From Prosthecomicrobium pneumaticum (GTDB lineage Bacteria; Pseudomonadota; Alphaproteobacteria; Rhizobiales; Kaistiaceae), in the NCBI RefSeq assembly GCF_014199915.1, contig NZ_JACHOO010000003.1, positions 56,217 to 120,216 on the forward strand: a stretch of 64,000 nt of DNA, written 5' to 3'. Below the pieces are notes generated by a model. The model made no database searches. It saw nothing but the letters and a program-made list of their open reading frames with translations, and was not told the DNA's origin. The translations under genes were made by a program, and so were the position numbers. Each line of letters opens with the position of its first letter. The stretch's first letter is position 1. Shown one piece after another: positions 10,385 through 18,986 of the stretch.

Positions 10385-11161
10385 TCAGTCGTAAAAATCG
10401 GGGGCGAGCTTCGCGCGGGCGACGAAGCCGGGATCGTGCAGCGGCACCAGTTCGCCCCCGGTCTCGGCGGCGATCGCCTTCAGACGGCGCAGGCTCGCCA
10501 TAGCCGCCGCGTCGTCCATGCTCGAGCCGAGAATCTCGCGGTCGAAATTCTCGAGCAGGTCGACGACATCGCCGGTCAGGATTTTTACGCCGCTGTTCGG
10601 CAGGCGGACGACCGCCGACTGGTGGCCCGGCCGATGGCCGCGGGTGAGCACGAGGTCGAGCCCCGGCATCACGGAATGGTCGCCCTCGACGATGTGCCAG
10701 TCGATCTCCGGCCCGGCGATCTCGGCGAAGGAGCGCGCCTGACGGCCGGCTTCGGAGAAGGCCGCCTCGTGCTCCATCTTCTGGATGACGACGCGGGCGC
10801 GCCGGAAATGGCGCAGATGGCCGGTATGGTCGCCATGGGCGTGGCTCAGGAGCACCGTGCCGATATCGTCGGGCGCGACGCCGAGACGGGCGAGTTGCGG
10901 CAGCAATTCGTGCTCCGGGAGGACCACCGGCGGGGCGGGGAAGCTGTCGTTGCGGAACAGCCGCACCGCCTCGACCGGATCGGCGAGCGGGGCGCTGTCG
11001 AGACCGGTGTCGAAGAGGACGTAGCCCTTCGCGGTCTCGATCAGATAGGCGCAGATCGGCACGGCGAGGACGATCCGCCGGTCGTCGCCGCGGATGCAGG
11101 CGGACTTGCGGATCACCTCATAGCCGCAGAGCAGAATGAAGAGCTTTCGAACGTCGGTCAT
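10385..11161 (-). CDS. N-acyl homoserine lactonase-like MBL hydrolase
   Basis: A 258-residue metallo-beta-lactamase-fold protein with SHAHGDHTGH (about residues 105-114), RGHRPGHQS and the late GDVVD metal ligand. The layout matches AttM/AiiA-type lactonases, but many relatives act on other lactones or amides. A GAGG ribosome site precedes the ATG. It lies 17 bp upstream of the DUF1989 gene in the same operon, so a catabolic rather than quorum-quenching role is more likely here. Confidence 0.8.
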   Translation of the reverse strand: MTDVRKLFILLCGYEVIRKSACIRGDDRRIVLAVPICAYLIETAKGYVLFDTGLDSAPLADPVEAVRLFRNDSFPAPPVVLPEHELLPQLARLGVAPDDIGTVLLSHAHGDHTGHLRHFRRARVVIQKMEHEAAFSEAGRQARSFAEIAGPEIDWHIVEGDHSVMPGLDLVLTRGHRPGHQSAVVRLPNSGVKILTGDVVDLLENFDREILGSSMDDAAAMASLRRLKAIAAETGGELVPLHDPGFVARAKLAPDFYD

Positions 11162-11222
11162 GGCGGCCTCGTCGGGAGAAGAAGGGGGCCGGCGGAAGGG
11201 GGCGCCTTCCGCCGGCCGAGGA

Positions 11223-12227
11223 TCAGCCCTTCAGGAAGCGGGGATCGAACACCTGATCGTACGGCACGTCCTCCTTGAGAAGTCCGGCGATGCGCACGAT
11301 CGACTGCGTCTTGTCCCAGGCCTCGGGCGGGATGGCGCCGTCGTACTGCCACATGTCGTTGGCGATGGTGGAGGCGAGGATCGCCGAGAGATCGTCGGGC
11401 GGCAGGGTGGGGAATTCCTGCCGGGCGAGCTCCTTCGCTTCGTCCGGCTCGTCGCGGACATAGGCGAGCGACTTCAGCGTCGCGTCGACCATCGCCTTGC
11501 ACAGCGTCGGATCGGATTCGATCAGGCTGAGCGGCAGGTTGACGGTCGTCCAGGCGAACAGGCCGAGCTCGGCCGGCATGCTGGCGAAGGGGGCCTGCCA
11601 GACGCCCTGCTTGATGCCCTGCGCGATGGTCGGCTCGGACACCATGGCGACGTCGGCGGTTCCGGCGGCGACGGCCGCCATCTGACCGGCGCTCGTCGCG
11701 ATCTCGATCAGGGTCACGTCGGAACGCGGATCGAGGCCGTCCCGCTCGAGCAGATAGAGCATGATCGAATAGCCCGTGCCGCCGCGGGTTCCGATCGCGA
11801 TCTTCTTGCCGCGGATCTTGTCGGCGAAAGAGGCAGCCGGATCGATCGTCACGCCGGTCTTGGCGACGAGGAAGGCGTTCGCCCGGTTCGACAGGGCGAC
11901 CACGGCGCGCAGCGGCATGCCGCCCCGGGCGCGCACGAAGGCGATGTGCTCCGGCCCCCCGATATAGGCATCGGCATCGCCCGACAGCACGGCGGCGATG
12001 TGCTTGCCGCCGCCTTCCGTGGTGACGAGTTCGATCTTCAGCCCGGCTTCCTCGTAGAAGCCCTTCTTGATGCCGACATAGAAGGGCAGGCTGTCGACGC
12101 TGTGGCCGGGCTCCGTGACCGTGAAGGTCTTCAGATCGGCGGCCCGCGCGAGGCGGCCTCCGGCGAGGCTGGCGGCACCGAGCGCGAGGGCGGCGGTGCC
12201 GAACTGGCGGCGTGTGAGCTTTGTCAT
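11223..12227 (-). CDS. ABC transporter substrate-binding protein, NMT1/SsuA type
   Basis: A 334-residue binding protein of the nitrate/sulfonate/taurine/thiamine-precursor class. It begins with a twin-arginine-like signal (TRRQFGTAALALGAAS, cleavage near LARA), followed by the mature segment ending SLPFYVGIKKGFY typical of the family. The ATG at 12227 follows AAGGGA. With the permease and ATPase genes upstream it completes a TauABC-like importer. The riboswitch context suggests a guanidine-related cargo. Confidence 0.88.
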   Translation of the reverse strand: MTKLTRRQFGTAALALGAASLAGGRLARAADLKTFTVTEPGHSVDSLPFYVGIKKGFYEEAGLKIELVTTEGGGKHIAAVLSGDADAYIGGPEHIAFVRARGGMPLRAVVALSNRANAFLVAKTGVTIDPAASFADKIRGKKIAIGTRGGTGYSIMLYLLERDGLDPRSDVTLIEIATSAGQMAAVAAGTADVAMVSEPTIAQGIKQGVWQAPFASMPAELGLFAWTTVNLPLSLIESDPTLCKAMVDATLKSLAYVRDEPDEAKELARQEFPTLPPDDLSAILASTIANDMWQYDGAIPPEAWDKTQSIVRIAGLLKEDVPYDQVFDPRFLKG

Positions 12228-12339
12228 GTCTGTTCCCTTGGTTGGTCGAGGCGATAGTCCACCCGCCCCGGGGCCGAGGTCTCTCGCCGGGCTCGTCGTG
12301 ACGGGTGAAGGGAGGGACGCGGCTGCGGCGTGGACGCCG

Positions 12340-13242
12340 TCAGCGCGTGCTGTCGCGTGAGGTCTCCGCGCTGTGGAAGCCCTTGAGCAATTGCCGCTCC
12401 ATCCAGACCACGACGCCATAGAGCGCCATGGACAGCACGGAGAGGATGGTGATGCCGACCCAGATCAGGGCCATGTCATAGGTCGCGCCGGCATACATGA
12501 TGACCTTGCCGAGCCCGAACTGCGACGAGATGAATTCCCCGACCAGTACACCGGCGAGTGCAAGGCCGATGTTGATCCTGAGCGAGGAGATGATCCACGG
12601 CATCGAGGATGGCAGGATGATCTTGCGGAAGACGTCCCAGCGGCGGCCGCCGAGAGAATAGGTCAGCTTGACGAGATCCTCATCGACCGATTTGACGCCC
12701 GAATAAGCCGCGAGGGCGGTGATGACGAAGGTCAGCGCGATGGCGAGCGCAATCTTCGAGCTGATGCCGATGCCGAAGATCAGGATGATCAGCGGGCCGA
12801 GCGCCATTTTGGGAATGGCGTTGAAGACGACGATGAAGGGCTCGACGATGCGGGCCGCGTTCTTCGACCACCACAGCGACAAGCCGATCGCCGCGCCGAG
12901 CAGCGAGCCGGCGACGAAGCCGATCACCGTCGCACGGAAGGTGAACCAGGTGTCCTGCAGCGCCGTGCCCTCGGTGACGAAGATGCGGGCCACGCGGGCG
13001 ATGTCCGACGGTGAGGACCAGAAGAAGGCATTGATGAAGCCGGCCCGCACCCCGAACTCCCAGAAGGCGAGGATCGCCGCGAGGATGACGAGCTGAGCCG
13101 AGTGAATGGCGAGCGGCGGCCAGTCGCGCCGCGCCTTCAGCACCACGCCGGCGCGGCGCTTCGGCAGCGCGGGGGTGGCTTCGGATTTCGCATCGGCTGC
13201 CGTCACCGGCCCGCCACTCTGGGTCGTCGCGGACATCTTCAT
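12340..13242 (-). CDS. ABC transporter permease, SsuC/TauC type
   Basis: A 300-residue inner-membrane permease with a cytoplasmic N-tail and about six membrane helices. The segment LAAYSGVKSVDEDLVKLTYS matches the BPD-type coupling loop of nitrate/sulfonate importers. The start overlaps the stop of the ATPase gene (ATGA), which shows translational coupling. It is the second gene of the riboswitch-controlled operon. Confidence 0.9.
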   Translation of the reverse strand: MKMSATTQSGGPVTAADAKSEATPALPKRRAGVVLKARRDWPPLAIHSAQLVILAAILAFWEFGVRAGFINAFFWSSPSDIARVARIFVTEGTALQDTWFTFRATVIGFVAGSLLGAAIGLSLWWSKNAARIVEPFIVVFNAIPKMALGPLIILIFGIGISSKIALAIALTFVITALAAYSGVKSVDEDLVKLTYSLGGRRWDVFRKIILPSSMPWIISSLRINIGLALAGVLVGEFISSQFGLGKVIMYAGATYDMALIWVGITILSVLSMALYGVVVWMERQLLKGFHSAETSRDSTR

Positions 13243-14051
13243 GCGGTCTCCGCTTCCTCGTCCTCGGACGTCCGGCCCTCGAACAGCAGTTCGAGGCACC
13301 GATGCTTCAATCGGCCGAATTCCGGCGTGGTGACGATGTCGCGGGCGCGCGGGCGTGGCAGGCCGACGGGAAAGCTGTCGCGCACCCGGCCCGGGCGGGG
13401 CGACAGCACGACGATGTCGTCGGAGAGGAAGATCGCCTCGTCGACATCGTGCGTCACGAAAAGGATGGTGAGGTCGAAATCCCGCCACAGCGTCAGCAGC
13501 CATTGCTGCATGCGGAAGCGGGTCTGCGCGTCGAGCGCAGCGAAAGGCTCGTCGAGCAGGATGACGTCCTTGTTGCAGAGGAGCGTCCGCAGCAGCGCCG
13601 CGCGCTGACGCATGCCGCCGGAGAGCGCCGCCGGATAGTGGTTCTCGAACGCGCCGAGGCCATAGCGGGCGAGAAAGGGGCGGGCGGTCTCGCGCGCCGC
13701 GTCGCGGCCGATGCCCTGCAGTTCGAGCCCGAAGATCACATTGTCGAGGATCGTCCGCCACGGCAGCAGCAGATCCTTCTGCAGCATGTAGGAGATCATG
13801 CCGGCGCGGCCCGTGATGTCCTCGCCGTCGAGCACGACGGCGCCCGAACTCGGCTTGAGCAGGCCGGCGAAGATGTTGAAGAGGGTCGACTTGCCGCATC
13901 CGGACTGGCCGATGATGCTGGTGAAACGGCCCTTCTCCACCGACAGCGAGATGTCGTCGACGGCGAGGATGCCGCCCTCCGGCGTATCGAAGCGTTTGGT
14001 GATCCCGCGCAGATCGAGCTTTTTCGGCGCGGCGCTGCTGGTCCCCATCAT
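13239..14051 (-). CDS. ABC transporter ATP-binding protein, SsuB/TauB type
   Basis: A 270-residue ATPase with Walker A GQSGCGKST, signature LSGGMRQR, Walker B VILLDEPFAALD and the switch His in VTHDVDEA. All catalytic residues are present. It starts at the first of two tandem ATGs (14051) with AGGAG upstream. It is the first gene of the leftward operon, about 170 bp downstream of a ykkC-class riboswitch. Confidence 0.93.
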   Translation of the reverse strand: MMGTSSAAPKKLDLRGITKRFDTPEGGILAVDDISLSVEKGRFTSIIGQSGCGKSTLFNIFAGLLKPSSGAVVLDGEDITGRAGMISYMLQKDLLLPWRTILDNVIFGLELQGIGRDAARETARPFLARYGLGAFENHYPAALSGGMRQRAALLRTLLCNKDVILLDEPFAALDAQTRFRMQQWLLTLWRDFDLTILFVTHDVDEAIFLSDDIVVLSPRPGRVRDSFPVGLPRPRARDIVTTPEFGRLKHRCLELLFEGRTSEDEEAETA

Positions 14052-14220
14052 GCTGGTCTCCTCTGGTCGAGGGATCGCCGGACGGAGCGCGCGCGCTGAT
14101 CCGGGCGCGCCAAACGCTTCCGCGCGGCGTGATCGAAAGCCGGGAACTGGATCGAGGACGATGGCACGGCGCCTCCTGATCTCGCAGCGGCCGGAGCAGA
14201 ACTCCGCGTCCGCGACTGGT

Positions 14221-14332
14221 GAGATCTCCCGGGCTTTTATCCCGCCGTGCTCAGGGGGATGTCTCCCGCCCTGACTGAGGCTCTCGGACCAGCGCATCGA
14301 ACGGATGCCGGAACCCTAGCCTCAAGCTCGAG
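14221..14332 (-). promoter_or_regulatory. ykkC-class RNA, probable guanidine-I riboswitch
   Basis: On the minus strand all three conserved ykkC blocks appear in order and spacing: CTAGGGTTCCG (14309-14319), CTGGTCCGAGAG (14281-14292), and ACGG followed by CGGGATAAAAGCCCGGGAGA (14225-14248). Guanidine-I riboswitches turn on guanidine exporters, urea carboxylase/CgdAB genes and nitrate/taurine-type ABC importers. The operon downstream has such an importer and a DUF1989 gene, which favours the guanidine class over the ppGpp/PRPP ykkC variants. No U-tract terminator is visible before the ATG, so control may be translational or use another platform. Confidence 0.88.
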
Positions 14333-14340
14333 ACGAAGAT

Positions 14341-14358
14341 TAGCAAAGCCTGTGCCAG
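14341..14358 (-). promoter_or_regulatory. Sigma-54 (RpoN) -24/-12 promoter
   Basis: The minus strand reads CTGGCAC-AGGCT-TTGCT, which fits the RpoN consensus, with the invariant GG and GC exactly 10 bp apart. The predicted +1 is near 14331, immediately before the first conserved riboswitch block. RpoN promoters need an enhancer-binding activator such as NtrC, so the operon is probably nitrogen-regulated. No clear NtrC site was recognised upstream; a GGCGCC-TTC-GGCGCC palindrome lies at 14401-14415. Confidence 0.8.
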
Positions 14359-14469
14359 TTAGAGGTCTGGCGTCTTGCCTCGTGCCGGACGCTGCGCTTC
14401 GGCGCCTTCGGCGCCAAAAGCTGTGCGCCCTGCCCAAGATCGCGGCTGCGCCTTCGCCGCCTTCGGCCC

Positions 14470-17400
14470 TCAGCGGGCGGCCTCCGGCGCGCCGGCTACG
14501 GCGGTTCCATAGGCGCGGGCCTGCGCCGCCTGACGCGCCGCGGCATCCAGAACCCGCGGCCGGCCGAGCTCCGGCATGAAGCCGGCGAGCCGGTCACGCG
14601 CGGCGCGACGCGAGTAGCGTGCCTCGAGGAAGGCCACCGCGCGCGCAGCCCGCTCCGGGTCCGGACGCGCGAGCGCGTCGCGGACGGCGGCGGCGAAAGC
14701 CTCGGGCGTGTCGGCGATCCAGGCCATGGTCTCCGGGGCCTCGATGCCCTGCGCCCCGATCGACGTCATTACGAGGGGCGCACCGTTGAGCATCGCTTCG
14801 AGCACCTTGCCCTTGACGCCGCCGCCAAAGCGCAGCGGCACGATGGCCGCCCCGCAGGTCCGATAGAGCGCGGCGAGTGTCTCGTCCGACACCGCGCCGA
14901 GGAGACGGACGTCCGGCGCGGCGAGCGCCTCTACCTCGGCGGGCGCATCCGAGCCCACCACATTGACGATCAGCCCCTTCGTCTCATCGCGCAGGAGCGG
15001 CAGGACCTTATCGACGAACCAGACGATGCCGTCGGCGTTCGGTGCGTGCCCGAAGCCCCCGACGAACAACAGACTACGGTCGCGCGGTGTGGCTTCGGCT
15101 GCGAGGCGTGAGCGGGCGTGAGCGAATGTCTCGTCGGGGTAGGCGAGGATCGACATCGCGATCGCATCGACCGTCGCCGGCAGCCGCGCCCGCATCAGCA
15201 CCGCTTCCGCCTCGCTCGGCAGGCCGACGGCATCCGATTGCGCGCCGATCGCATCCTCCTGAGCATCGGCCGCTTCCGCGAGGGCGAGAAGGCCGGACTC
15301 TCCCGTGATCCTGTGCTGCAGCCTCAGCCGCTCGCCATGCAGGTCATGGGCGTAATAGAGGATTCGTGCCCGCGAATAGGCGCGCACCGCCCCGACATAA
15401 TTGATCGAAATGTGTGGCCGGGAGAGAAAGGCGTAATCGATATACTTTCCGTTGGTCGAGATCCATTCGTCGAAGCCGTGGCCGGGAAAGTCACCATGGA
15501 TGACCTCTACCCCCAATTGCTGGAGGATGGGGGCGTAGACGGGATCGTAGAAGCGATTGTCGGGCCAGAAGGTGATATGGAAGCCTTCCGCCAGGAAGAA
15601 CCGGATGTAATGCTCGATTGTTCGGGATCCAGCATCGCGGTCCCATTTCGGCACATAGTGGTCGACGATCAGAATGTGCGGCTTGGCGGCGGAGCGGTCG
15701 CGCGCGAGGAAGGCATCCTCCCCGTTCACGAAATGCTCTGCGGCGAGCGTCTCCTGCCAGCGTTCCACGAGCTTGACGAGATTGGTGACCTGATAGGCCT
15801 TGATGCCGACCGACAGATCGCGGCCGTGGCTGCGCCCCTCATGGTGCACCACTTCGGCGAAGGGCTGGTAGACGGTCCGCAGACCCCGGGTGCGGACCCG
15901 GAAGGCGAAATCCACATCGTCACTATAGGCCGGAGCGAAATGGCGATCGAGACCGCCGAGCGCCCGCCACACCGCTGCCGGGACGGCAATCGCGGCGCCC
16001 GAACAATAGTCGACGTCTTTCATATAGTTGAAGCCCGGCAGGCGCGGGTTCTGATCGCGTCCATAGTTCCAGGCGGAGCCGTCGCGCCAGAGAATGCCGC
16101 CCGCTTCCTGCAGGGTGCCGTTCCAGTTGAGGAGCTTGGAGCCGGCCAGACCGATCTCCGGATCGCGCTCGAGGGTGCCGACGAGCTGGTCGAGCCAGCC
16201 GGAGAGGATCAGCGTATCGTTGTTGAGGAAGACGAGATGCCGGCCCGCGGCGTGTTCGGCGGTGCGATTGCAATTGCCGATGAAGCCCTCGTTTTCGGCG
16301 TGCCGCACCACCCGGACGATCCCGCCGATGCCGGCGAGGATCGCCCCGGTGTCGTCGGGCGAGGCATCATCGCCGATCAGGATCTCGCAGGAAAAGTCCG
16401 TCCGGTGTTCGAGCAGCGACACGAGGCAGGCGAGCGTGTCGACGAGATTGCGATAGATCGGGACGATGATCGAGACGTCCGGCACGTCCTGCGTCTCGCG
16501 GCTGAGCAGTGCGGAGCGCGTCCGCGCCCGCTCGAACAGCCGGCGAAAGGCGGCGGAGGCGCGGAACGTCTCCTGCCGCTCACCGAATGCGGCGAGGGCC
16601 GCATAGAGGCCGGCGAGCCGCGGCACGTCGCGCGGCCGGCCGGTGTCGACGAGATGGCCGGCAAGGGCGGCAGGGAACCGACCCGAGGCGGACGCGCCTT
16701 CATCGGGAGGTGCCTCCGTCGTCTCGTCCTCGCCCAGCAACGCGCCGAACAGGTCCCGTGTGGCGCCGAGCCGCGCAGCCGCCAGAGCGATGCGGGGGTC
16801 TGCCGAGAAGGCGCGGCCCTCGAAGCGGCCGTGCTGCAGGAAATGGAGGAACGGCTCGGCGTCCGCACCGGGTACGTCGGGGTAGAGCCGACGGTAGGCG
16901 GCGATGTCGAACACCGGGTTGGGGTTGCGCCCCTCGGCGGCTCCATGGCGAAGGAAATGGACGAGCGGATTCTCGCCCGCGGCGAGCACGTCCGGATTGA
17001 CCGCGAGATACCAGTCGCCGTCGAAGGCGGGATGCGGCGAGCGGCCCGCCCGCCAGCCATGCACGAGGTAATGGACGAGCGGGTTGATTTCCGCCTCGGC
17101 GGGATCGCGCGCCTGCGCGCGATAGTGGAGCGGGTCGAAGAGCGGATGCGGAGCGATCTCGAACAGGTCGGGATCTCGTAGATAGTGCTGCAGCCATTGC
17201 GGATCGTCGGCGAACGCTTCGCGCTGCGCGATCATCCAGCCGATGTCGACCAGGGGATGCGGCGAGCGATGCTCGCCCTCTCCGTGCATGATGAAGTGCT
17301 GGAGCGGCTCGATGCCGGCGGCTGCGACATCCGGCCGGAGCGCGAGATAGTAGTCGGGAAGGAGAATGGGGTGCGGCGACAGGCGAGCGCGATCGGGCGC

Positions 17401-18771
17401 GGTGGCGTAGGCGGCATAGGCATCGGCGAGCGGCCTTCCGGCCAGCCGCTCCGGGTGGCGGAGCGCGAACCATTCCGCATCGAAGAAGGCGTGCGGCGGG
17501 CCCTCGGCGGGCGGGTCCCCGGCCGGTCGTCTGCGCGCCGGCCAGATCCGATCGCCCAGCCGGCGACGCCGGGCAGCGGACCCATCGGTCGGCGGCCGCG
17601 GTGCCGAGGCGGCGGCCGGCTCGGCGGCTTTCGCCGACGACCCCGCCGTCCGCCGGCGGGCTGCGGCGAGCCGCTTCTCCGCACCGAGCCGCTCGCGCAG
17701 CACATGCGCGCGTGCTTCGGCCAGCGCCAGGCGCGCTTCCGTATCCGCCCGGAGTTCGGCGAGCGCTTTCGTGCCCGCGCGGGCCTGTGCCTCGACTGCA
17801 GCGCGCATCGCGGCGTCCGCACGCTCCGCCTGCCCGGTCCTCAGTGCCTGCAGCGCGGCGCGGGTGTGTTCGAGTTCCACGGCGCGCGCGTCCCGTGCCT
17901 CGGCGAGCATATTCCGTTCGCCGGTGAGCGCGGCGAGGCGCCGTTCGTTCTCGGCGTTGATCCGGCGGAGCGCCTCGTCCTCCTCGTGCAGGCCGGAAGC
18001 CCAGAGCAGCGTCCTGTTCTGCGCCTCCCAGAGATCGTCGTCGGACCGGGAGAGCGTCGAGATGGCCTCAGCCGCCTCGCTGATCGGCCGATCGGCGCAG
18101 AAGGCGAGGAAATACTCGGGCTCCCATATCGGCGGGCCGCCCCTCTCGACCGCGAATCCCGCGTCGAGCCGGCGGCCGACGAGGGGCAGCGGCGGCGGCG
18201 CCGTGACCTCATCAAGGGGCCCTACCCAGGACGCGACCCCCATGCGCTGGCCGAGGAGGTGGAGGTGAGGAAAGCAGGGCTGCAGGAGTCCGACGAACTC
18301 CTCACGGTCCATCTCGCGCCGGTGAAAGACGTTGACCGGCACGGCGCGCCCATAGACCGGCCGGTTCGGCGTCGAGACGATGGCGAGACCGCCGGGCCGC
18401 AGCACCCGCCGGATCTCCGCGACCAAACGCTGCTGCGCCGGGGCGTCGACGTGCTCGATGATCTCGAAGGCGACGACGAGGTCGAAGCTCGCCGCGGCAT
18501 AGGGAAGAGCGGTGGCGTCGCCGACGCGGAAGGCGATGCGGTCCGCCCCGCCATAGTGCCGTTCGGCCTCGGCGATCGTCGCGGGGTCGTGATCGAGCCC
18601 CTCGATCCGGGCTGCCCGCGCCCCGAGCAGTGCGGTGCCGTAACCGACGCCGCAGCCGAGATCGAGCACGGTTCGATCTTCGGCGAACGGACGGCAGGCG
18701 GCGTAGCGATGCAGATGCTCGTAGGCTATTCGGCCGCTCATCTCCGGGCTGAAGCGTTCCAACTGCGCCAC
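14470..18771 (-). CDS. Multidomain methyltransferase-GT2-GT4 protein
   Basis: A 1433-residue protein. Residues about 1-200 form a class I SAM methyltransferase (VLDLGCGVGYG). Residues 245-365 are a charged coiled coil. Residues 430-650 hold five or six copies of a roughly 40-residue repeat with NPLVHYLVHG and YLAVNPDV cores. Residues about 760-970 are a GT2 glycosyltransferase (SIIVPIYRN, NNDTLIL, GGLD). Residues about 1030-1420 are a GT4-like glycosyltransferase (FGGGVKGKVLEAMLNG). The GTG at 18771 is chosen because GGGAAAG precedes it and the sequence then starts with the family's usual ERFSPEMSG opening; an earlier GTG at 18864 is possible. It likely builds and methylates a surface polysaccharide. 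Confidence 0.85.
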   Translation of the reverse strand: MAQLERFSPEMSGRIAYEHLHRYAACRPFAEDRTVLDLGCGVGYGTALLGARAARIEGLDHDPATIAEAERHYGGADRIAFRVGDATALPYAAASFDLVVAFEIIEHVDAPAQQRLVAEIRRVLRPGGLAIVSTPNRPVYGRAVPVNVFHRREMDREEFVGLLQPCFPHLHLLGQRMGVASWVGPLDEVTAPPPLPLVGRRLDAGFAVERGGPPIWEPEYFLAFCADRPISEAAEAISTLSRSDDDLWEAQNRTLLWASGLHEEDEALRRINAENERRLAALTGERNMLAEARDARAVELEHTRAALQALRTGQAERADAAMRAAVEAQARAGTKALAELRADTEARLALAEARAHVLRERLGAEKRLAAARRRTAGSSAKAAEPAAASAPRPPTDGSAARRRRLGDRIWPARRRPAGDPPAEGPPHAFFDAEWFALRHPERLAGRPLADAYAAYATAPDRARLSPHPILLPDYYLALRPDVAAAGIEPLQHFIMHGEGEHRSPHPLVDIGWMIAQREAFADDPQWLQHYLRDPDLFEIAPHPLFDPLHYRAQARDPAEAEINPLVHYLVHGWRAGRSPHPAFDGDWYLAVNPDVLAAGENPLVHFLRHGAAEGRNPNPVFDIAAYRRLYPDVPGADAEPFLHFLQHGRFEGRAFSADPRIALAAARLGATRDLFGALLGEDETTEAPPDEGASASGRFPAALAGHLVDTGRPRDVPRLAGLYAALAAFGERQETFRASAAFRRLFERARTRSALLSRETQDVPDVSIIVPIYRNLVDTLACLVSLLEHRTDFSCEILIGDDASPDDTGAILAGIGGIVRVVRHAENEGFIGNCNRTAEHAAGRHLVFLNNDTLILSGWLDQLVGTLERDPEIGLAGSKLLNWNGTLQEAGGILWRDGSAWNYGRDQNPRLPGFNYMKDVDYCSGAAIAVPAAVWRALGGLDRHFAPAYSDDVDFAFRVRTRGLRTVYQPFAEVVHHEGRSHGRDLSVGIKAYQVTNLVKLVERWQETLAAEHFVNGEDAFLARDRSAAKPHILIVDHYVPKWDRDAGSRTIEHYIRFFLAEGFHITFWPDNRFYDPVYAPILQQLGVEVIHGDFPGHGFDEWISTNGKYIDYAFLSRPHISINYVGAVRAYSRARILYYAHDLHGERLRLQHRITGESGLLALAEAADAQEDAIGAQSDAVGLPSEAEAVLMRARLPATVDAIAMSILAYPDETFAHARSRLAAEATPRDRSLLFVGGFGHAPNADGIVWFVDKVLPLLRDETKGLIVNVVGSDAPAEVEALAAPDVRLLGAVSDETLAALYRTCGAAIVPLRFGGGVKGKVLEAMLNGAPLVMTSIGAQGIEAPETMAWIADTPEAFAAAVRDALARPDPERAARAVAFLEARYSRRAARDRLAGFMPELGRPRVLDAAARQAAQARAYGTAVAGAPEAAR

Positions 18772-18887
18772 GTGTCTTTCCCGATCGTCCGATTCTTCTC
18801 TCGCCGCATGATCGGCCCGTCTCGCCCCGGCCACAGCGCCGTGAGCAGGCCGAGAACCTCGCACGCCGGAAGCGCTGGCGCGGGGAG

Positions 18888-18964
<77 letters not shown>

Positions 18965-18986
18965 GCAGCGGAGATCCAGGCGGCAT

